In this document: one piece after another, positions 1-7,500 of the stretch | Numbering within the stretch: the stretch's first letter is position 1 | Layout: every line of letters begins with the position of its first letter | From: Dunaliella salina | Taxonomy: Eukaryota; Chlorophyta; Chlorophyceae; Chlamydomonadales; Dunaliellaceae | Assembly (NCBI GenBank): GCA_002284615.2 | Contig: MU069493.1 | Span: 687,636-699,313, forward strand | Direction of reading: 5' to 3' | Length of the DNA: 11,678 nt | Translations under genes and position numbers: made by a program | Notes under the pieces: generated by a model | Seen by the model: only the letters and a program-made list of their open reading frames with translations | Database searches by the model: none | Told to the model about the DNA's origin: nothing

Positions 1-35
<35 letters not shown>
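1..35. repeat. (CA)n microsatellite in the upstream intron
   Basis: Perfect CA dinucleotide run at the window edge, about 50 bp before the exon-a acceptor. Its full length is not visible. It lies within the 3' end of an intron, where a CA run can act as a splicing enhancer in other eukaryotes; no effect can be shown here. Confidence 0.95.
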
Positions 36-37
<2 letters not shown>

Positions 38-86
38 TGCTATGCATTCACATCGTGACGCATGCTGTACACGTGTCGTTGTGCAG

Positions 87-166
87 GCATCACCTTGTCG
101 CCGAAGCAGGTTGAGCGAGGCACAGAGCTGGCCAAACAGCAAGGGGTGCCAAATGCCAGCTTTGAG
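87..166 (+). CDS. VTE4: VTE4-like exon a (first visible)
   Basis: This exon follows an acceptor ending TTGTGCAG and ends at a consensus donor, GAG|GTAAGC. It enters with two bases of a split glycine codon and encodes GITLSPKQVERGTELAKQQG plus seven more residues ending SFE. The segment lies just after the SAM-binding motif I in this family. Confidence 0.85.
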
Positions 167-1512
167 GTAAGCAACCTACAAGGGCTAGTGTGTGACATGC
201 CATGTTCCTCATAGTCAGTGGTGTTTTTAAGTCGAGCCTCATTCATATCAAAATTGAGGTGACAGTTGCATCTAGCGCTGAGTTCCCTTTGACGCCTTCC
301 ATGTGCTGAAGGCAGTGAGCATGCACGATCCACGGATTTTTTTACTTTAAAGTGAAGTGCAGCAGTGGGCATCAAAAGCCAGTCCGCTCTTCAGCAAGTG
401 ATTAACTGCAATTATTTGCTTGATGTGCTAATGCAGCCTACAAGAAATTCCATGCTATTTTCGCACTGACTTAGCACACTTCTTGACTTGGGTGTGGACG
501 AGGAGTTTATTATTAACTCCTCTTGCCTGTGCATCTTTCTTGATTGCATCTTTGCTTCTGCCCACTGAGTTCAACCATGATTGTCATCAAGCAAGCCAAT
601 ATTCTCGGTGCTATGAGACAATTGGGGAACTGCATTATTTGACTCGTCTGGAAGCGCCATCTCTGCGGCCCATCCTTGGTGAAACCATGCCTTGTGAATC
701 ACCGCTCTTGGACTGCGCATTAACCTTAGGTGACCTGGCCTCAGGGTTTTGCAGCGAGTTTGTTACCAACATCCAGATGCTTCAATTTGGCAGCAAACTG
801 GCTGCTAGACCCTGAGGCCAGGTCACCTAGGGTTAATACACAGGCATTGAGCAATGATACCCAAAAAGTCTCCAAAGGAAAATTTTTGGAGCGAGATCAT
901 GCAATGGGAGAGCTCTCCTGCAATCCATTTTGCTTGCAATCCATTTCGCTTGCAACCTGCTTGCACCATTCAATGATTGTTAAGTGCCAAACGAAGCAAA
1001 AATGTAATTATTGAATGTTCAGACAAATTTTCAAGGTGGCTGACGTTCTCCTTAACTTGGGCAGGTGATGGATGCTTTGGCCATGAGCATTCCAGACAAC
1101 AGCTATGACGTTGTGTGGGCCTGTGAGAGTGGAGAACACATGCCAGACAAGAAGAAGTATGTCGAGGAGATGGTCCGGGTGCTAAAGCCAGGTGCGAATT
1201 CCTTTGTCCAGGCTCAAGGATTGAGCAAGGGTGGGGCTACATTCACGCCTAATGCGATTAATATATTTGTTTTACAAGTGATGTACGTATGTGCAATCAG
1301 AAAAAACTGTAAGGAAGGAAGCTGCCGTCCAGGTTGCCTTGCTGCCATGCTATGAATCACTGTCTAATCACTGTCTAATCACATCACTGTCTAATCGTGA
1401 TGTTGGCCTGGGTTGGTTTGTCTAACCATCACTGTCTAATCGTGATGTTGGCCTGGACAGCGGGAAGACATGTTTTCCTTAGAGCATACAGAAGGAGAAG
1501 AAGAAGAAGAAG

Positions 1513-1543
<31 letters not shown>

Positions 1544-4500
1544 GCATATCCAAAGGCATGCTTGCTCGATTCACCCAAGGGTTGATAATTTTTGCTTGTT
1601 TGTGCCCCCTCTGATGCTCAAGGTAAGGTGCAAGGAACCAGGAGGGTTGAAAAAAAAAAAGTAGTGGACGTCATGCCTAAATTTTGGTCGGGACCCCCCT
1701 GACCCACCCACCCACCCCAAAACCCCTCTTCCAGTGCTCCAACCCAGACAAAAAGGGTAACAATCTGCTCCTCTTCTAAATGTGCATCCATCTGCACACT
1801 CAGCGCAATGAATGGTTGAGTTGAAGCAGAGTTATGGGGCAAAAACTGAGCAGGAGACGCCCATGCATACCTGCCCTTCCAGGCACCCACAGCTGGCTTG
1901 CAACTTCACAAACAGCCCTCCTAACTTCACCATGCAATAATGCATCTTACATTGTCTCTATCCTGGAAGTTTGGATTGGTTTGCCGCACCCTGGCGTTTA
2001 CACCCTCTGCTACCCACACCCTTGCGCGCTTGGCACTGGCTCCCAGTCATCCACACAGACCCAACCTTTTACCCAATTTGCACAAAAAGGGCGCCAACCG
2101 ACAGTTCTTGAGCTCAGGATTCCAAATATATATTCAAAATTTCGAGAAAGTGTCCCAGAAAAATTCTGGAGGGGGGATCCCAAAAGGTCGAAACCCCCCT
2201 CAGACACCCACCCCTACCGACCTTCACCATTCGGACCCATATATACACCAATCGATAGCTCTCGATCTTAGGATTCCGAATATGGGTGTCCCGATCGGAT
2301 TGACCCTTGACGTCCAAAAGTTATGCTTGCTGGGGCCTCCTGTGGGAACGAAAAAAAAATCTTTGGCATCCCTTCATAAGCTCTCCTGCTCGATGGGGCT
2401 TGGTTATGAGGTCTGCTTCACCACCGACTCACTTCTGGTGACTGGTGTGCTGAACCTGTGGCAACCTGCTTGTTTGCATGCTCATCCCTCCCCCTCCTTT
2501 GTGGCATTTGCTTGCCCAATGAGGTGATGATACCGTACAGAAATGTAATCGTTTCGCACCCTTTGAAAGAACGTTTTGTTTTTTATTCCCGCCTCAATCC
2601 CGCACCCCTCTAAATATTTGTTCTATGTTTTCCCGCATGCCCCCACAAGGGCATACGATCCCAATTTCTCCAAAAACTTGATTTGTGTGGTACTCCTGCA
2701 TGTGCAAGCTGCCCACAGTAATGTAGCTACAGCTGCAAAGCGATAGTGTAGCAGCCTTCCTCTTCAAGTGAAAATGTGCATGACACAAGATCCAGAGGGT
2801 CCCAACTCAGGTGTGCAACTTTGAACTGCTATAACTTTGCGCCGGTCACGTGTTCCAGGATGAAAGCTAGCGTATTAGAAAGCTCTTTACCAGCTTTTGA
2901 GCTTTTTGTTAGCAATAATTTTCGTCCTGGAACACATGACCGGTGCCAAGCTAGGCCCAATCAAAGTTTGGCTGAAAATGTGTGTAAACACAGGAGGCTT
3001 TAAAAAAAGGGGGGGGTGTACACCATCCCCAAAAACTGGGTGGGACCCCCCTGACCCACCCACCCACCCCAAAACCCCCCATGCAATAACCCTACCTTTA
3101 CAAAAAGGGTATCAATCTGCTCCTTTTTGAAATGGCTATCCATGTGCATACTCACCATACTGGAAAAGTGAGATGCAGCAGAGTTATGGGAAAAAAACAA
3201 GCAGCGGACGCCCATGCATACCTGCCCTTCCAGGCACCCACAACTGGCTCGCAAGTCCACTAACTGCCCTCCTGACTTCACCATGCATAATCACATCATA
3301 CATTGTCACTATCCTGGAAGTTTGAAATGGTTTGCCGCATGTTCGCCTCTACACCCCCTGCCGCCCACACCCTTGTGCGCATGGCACTGACTCCCAGCCA
3401 TGCACACAGACCCCCCCTCTTTACTCAATTTACCCAAAGAGGGTGCAAATAGACAGTTTTCGAGCTCAGGAATTCAATGGTGTCTTCGTAATTCTGTGAA
3501 AATGGCCCAGAAAATTTCTGGAGGGGGGGTCCGAAAAAGTCCAGACCCCCCTTGACCACCTACCCCCACCGACCTCCTCTGATTGGACTATAGATATACC
3601 AATCAGTAGCTCTTGATCCCAGGATTCCGAATATATAATTCTTAACTGGATTGACCGATGAGTTCCAAAAGTTATGCTTCTTGCAGCCTCCTGGAAAGAA
3701 AAATTTCGGCCCCAAATTTGGAGAATTTGTTATTTTTTACAATTCTTTGTTAATTTCTGTTCGAGCTATCCTGAAATATTTCATGGGAAGTGCTCCTTGA
3801 GCGGAAACAGGGGGGAAGGCTTGTGGGCCCTCTGAACCTTCCAGACGTTCTTGCCCACCCAGACCCAGCCAGGCCACCAATTGGCCCCATTTCTTTTACA
3901 AGCCGCGCAGGTAGCAGGCAGCAGGTACCACGTGACAAGACGCGGCGTGCTTGGCTCTTAAGATGGTATTTGGGGGTCTTGTCACCGGCGGGTTTAAATT
4001 TTATTCGGACACTCAAAGTACTTAGGAAGGCCTCTGTGACCTCACAAGCGCATAGCAGATGAAACGCTTGACCCTTTCGCTTCTCGTGAGCATGTAACCT
4101 TATGGGGACACTATTTACAACCTTAATGTAGGATAGAAATAATTGGAAGAGGACCCGGCGATGATTTCAGGTGAAGGAATTTTTTAATCGGAAAATACAA
4201 AATCCCCCTTCCCCCCNTCCCCCCCCCCCCACCTAACTACTTGAGAGATTGAACTCAAATCAAACATGAATAGCACCATGAATGGTTAACTCAATGAGAG
4301 CAGCACCCTAAAGTTCATGTTCGTGATTACCACCCTTGAAGTTCAAGTTTGTGATTACCACCCTCTTCCAAATATCGAATTCAATACATAAATTCAAGTA
4401 ATGTTTAGTAGCTGTATTTAAGCAGAGTTGAGGAACAATGTCTTGTTTTCACAGTTCTCTTCGATGGAGAGCATAAATTAATTAATTAACTTACAGTGTC

Positions 4501-7500
4501 AGCGCGGCTTGTCAGGTAACTGCATTATAAGTCACAATAGTAAATTACAATGGTGTCTGCTATATGCCTGAGGTTAAATTTGAGAAAAATGGGGTGATGT
4601 AGAAAATTTCCATTTTTCACTACATTGCCCCTTTTTCCTTTTGGGGCACCCTAGCTCACACACAGGGCCAATTTTTCCACAACTTTTTTTTTGCTGGGTT
4701 ATGTCTTTATAACCATAGAACAAAACAAAGTGAAAAATTTTGGGGAAGGCGAGGCCAAGGGGCCCCAAAAAAGTTTCCTGTGAAAAAAGCCCAAAAAAGG
4801 CCAAGTTAGGACCCTCTGCACAATATCTATCCAAAGGAAACCCTCAAAATTAATTTATTTCCACCTTCACGCATATTCCCGCACGCTCAGTCATTGTTAA
4901 TGTTCCTCCTGTCCACAGTCATCTCGCACCCCTCCGAAACATTTTTCTTGCGGGAACATTGTTTTTACGGGGTACACTTTCTGTACTGCACCCACATGAG
5001 GAGATAAATAATGATATCCATATGATATCCGCATGAGAAGATCAATGATGATATCCATGTGATATCCCCATGAGAATATAAATAATGATATCCATATGAT
5101 GTCCGCATGAGAAGATGAATGATGATATCCATACGATGTCCGCATGATTCATGATGATATCCATATGAGAAGATTAAAATCATTATTATTAACCTGGTTG
5201 CTGCATGGCAGGTTGCTGAGGGAGCTGCAGGCGCTGTTCTGGCTCCTCATGCTGCTGAGCTTCACCCTCCTCCTCGGCATCCTCCTCATTGTCTGAGGGT
5301 GCCTGGCTTTGCCTCATTCTCCTGCTCCAGCGCTTGGACAAGCGTCTGATGGAGCAGGAGAATGAGGCAAAGCAGGGGGTTCGCCCCTTGCGAGCTGCTG
5401 AACGCGCGCATCTCCTTGCTTGATGCGTGCATTTGCGCGCTCATACAAGGAAACGAGTCCCTGCGGTTGGCCATCCGCCATGGCGCGCAAGTCCCTTTCA
5501 CATGAATAGCACTCACTATGTTCAACATGGCAGGTGGCACTCTGGTTATTGCGTGCTGGTGTCAGCGAGAAGAGACACCTGACAAGCCCTTCACCACTAA
5601 GGAGCGGGAAGAGCTCCAATTCTTGTATGATGAGTGGGCGCATCCCTACTTCATCTCCATCCAGGAGTTTGAGCGCTTGTTGAAGGTGAGGAAATTGTTG
5701 TTGTTCAGACCATTCCGGCATGCGCGGAGGCTGTCAGGTATTGACCGGATTCAAGCTTGCAGGTTTGCCTGATTGATGCCTGAGGGAAAAAGCGTATGAG
5801 AGGAGGCATAACAAGAAGTGCACAGAGCAGCAACTCAAGTTTGATCCAGCTCCATCTTACTGGGATGGAGGTGAGGATATCACTTCAGCTGACTTTTGAT
5901 AAAGCAGAGTGGGCTGCTCAATGTCTGATATGTCATCCTAGATTGTATAGGATTCTTCATCCTCTTCTCTGTCACTACATGCTTCCGTACTGTCTCAGGG
6001 AACAGGCAAGGTGGAGGGCATAGTGGGTGAGGACTGGACCCCCCAGACGCTGCCCAGCTGGTTGCACTCGATCTGGGTGGGCGTGGTTGACCCGTGGATT
6101 GTGATCAGCAAGGGCCCCAGAATATGGTACAAGACCCTCCGAGAGATTGTGACCCTCATCCGCATGCACAAGGTGCGCCTTCTAAACTCCGCATGCAAAA
6201 AGTGCGCCTTCTTGACTCTGCATGCACAAGGTGTGCCTTCTAAACCTGATCAGAGCCTCTATCCAATTCGAGCAGCGGAACATTCTGGTATGGTGTGGCT
6301 GGCTTCAAGTGATTTTCATTCCAGCATGCTTCAGGGGGCATCACGGAAAGTGGCCCTCGGACAGTTCCTATGGAATTCGTATTTTTAAGGAAGCGATAGT
6401 AGGAAAACTAAAGGATTGGCATTCGGAGTCCTGCAGTGTAAGATAGGCAGCTACAAGCTTTTTTATTGTAGGAAACCCCTGTTATTGGCTTGAAAAGCCC
6501 CCCGCTTGAAAAGGTAGGAGAAAGGAAACATGATTAGCAAACATGGGGTTCATCCAGTTCATCCCAACATTTGAGTGTGATGTGTGTGCAGTGCTGCCCA
6601 CAGGGCTGTTTGCCTCCAGCTGAGGCACCACAGCAAGCTATTGAGCGCATCCATGTGTCCGGTAGTGGAGCAATTGCATGGCTGCAGCAAAAGCAAAAAC
6701 TGAAGAAAGAAGGGAATTTACCGTTGCAACAATGCCACCTTTTTGCCCCCATTTAAACCCTATTTGCCTTCCAGTGTTTTCTTGTACATGAAAACAGAGG
6801 ACCTCTGAGCTCCCCTGGCAGTGGATATAATCACCTGAGAAGCATTTTGAAGCATTAGGGACAACCACGTTCAGAATGAGGTTCAGAAACAAAAATTGGG
6901 GGTCTTAAAAGTATATTAGACGACGAGCAGAACCCTAAGCCGCAGGTGGCTTGGCTTCCTGCCCAAGAATGGCTTCACTAAGGGCTTCGGACTGACTTTG
7001 CCTGGGCGTCCTTGGATTCTTTTCCGTTTGCCTCTCAAAATTGCCGATGATGCTCTGGCCAAGTACTGTACAGAAACGTACTCATTCCACACCCATTTCA
7101 GAAATAACCAGAATTGGGTCATACGCGAGTTTGGGCATAACGGTACGCGTATATACGTGTACAATACGCGTAGTTGCGTATATACGTGAAATGTGAGGGC
7201 CAAAAATGGCCGTGAGGGTTTTGGGTCGGAGGGACTCGAGGGGTTCCCGACTGCCCCCAACCACCCCCACACATCCCCCGAGGCCACAAACACACATGTC
7301 AAAAAAGAAGGGTCCTGGGTGTCAAAGTGCGCAGCAGCTCTCTCTGAGGGTCACTCAAAGGTCTCTCAGAGGTCTGTCAAAGGTCTGTCGAAGGTCTCAC
7401 AGGGTTTCTTGAAGCAATTTACCTTCGTATTTTCGATTTTAGCAAAAAGCCATTTTTATGATACGCGTTTTTTCATCAACTTCAATGATACGTGAAAATA

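Larger units (their letters stand above)
167..1064 (+). other. VTE4-like intron 1 (898 bp)
   Basis: GT-AG intron between exons a and b. It contains a TTAA-flanked palindromic element (719-837) and a short tandem duplication (919-950). The remaining sequence, including 210-480, holds only short open frames without splice-compatible boundaries or recognisable similarity. Confidence 0.85.
3785..4632 (+). repeat. repeat segment shared with 11349-11547, split by an insertion
   Basis: The left part (3785-3895, starting GGGAAGTGCTCCTTGA) and the right part (4551-4632, including TTAAATTTGAGAAAAATGGG) align in order with 11349-11547, where they are nearly contiguous. Similarity is clear but diverged, and the 11349 copy has about 10 extra bases near the junction. 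Confidence 0.65.
1192..5533 (+). other. VTE4-like intron 2 (4342 bp), repeat-rich
   Basis: GT-AG intron splitting a glycine codon of the KPGG motif. Nearly all recognisable content is repetitive: short direct repeats and a GAA tract (1356-1542), two ~0.7-kb related repeats (1638-2356, 2993-3702), an inverted repeat (2839-2946), a segment shared with the 3' flank and split by a 643-bp insertion, a minisatellite (4993-5175) and an antisense coding relic (5189-5481). The family alignment is continuous across the junction, so no exon is missing. Confidence 0.85.

Noticed and set aside
1192..1355. Extension of exon b past the donor at 1192.
   Set aside because: The frame is open, but the peptide has no family similarity, whereas splicing to 5534 restores the KPGGT motif in phase.
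1397..1664. Poly-Arg and poly-Glu open frames.
   Set aside because: They are translations of the GAA microsatellite at 1491-1542.
1940..2527. Longest open frame of the window (195 codons, + strand).
   Set aside because: It lies mostly in dispersed repeat copy A. The matching frame in copy B (from about 3300) has several in-frame stops, the composition is Pro/His/Leu-rich without any domain, and it sits inside a VTE4-like intron.
1638..3702. Copies A and B as the two LTRs of a retrotransposon.
   Set aside because: There are no TG...CA ends, primer-binding site or polypurine tract, only about 640 bp lies between them, and the copies are too diverged.
4993..5175. CRISPR array.
   Set aside because: The repeats are head-to-tail without unique spacers, in a eukaryotic intron.
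4897..5183. Minus-strand Tyr/Gly/His-rich repeat proteins.
   Set aside because: They translate the 37-bp minisatellite; the period is not a multiple of three, so the peptide repeat changes frame with each unit.
5518..5721. Upstream part of the minus-strand open frame across exon c.
   Set aside because: From 5534 onward it is the antisense shadow of VTE4-like exon c, whose + strand reading matches the family.
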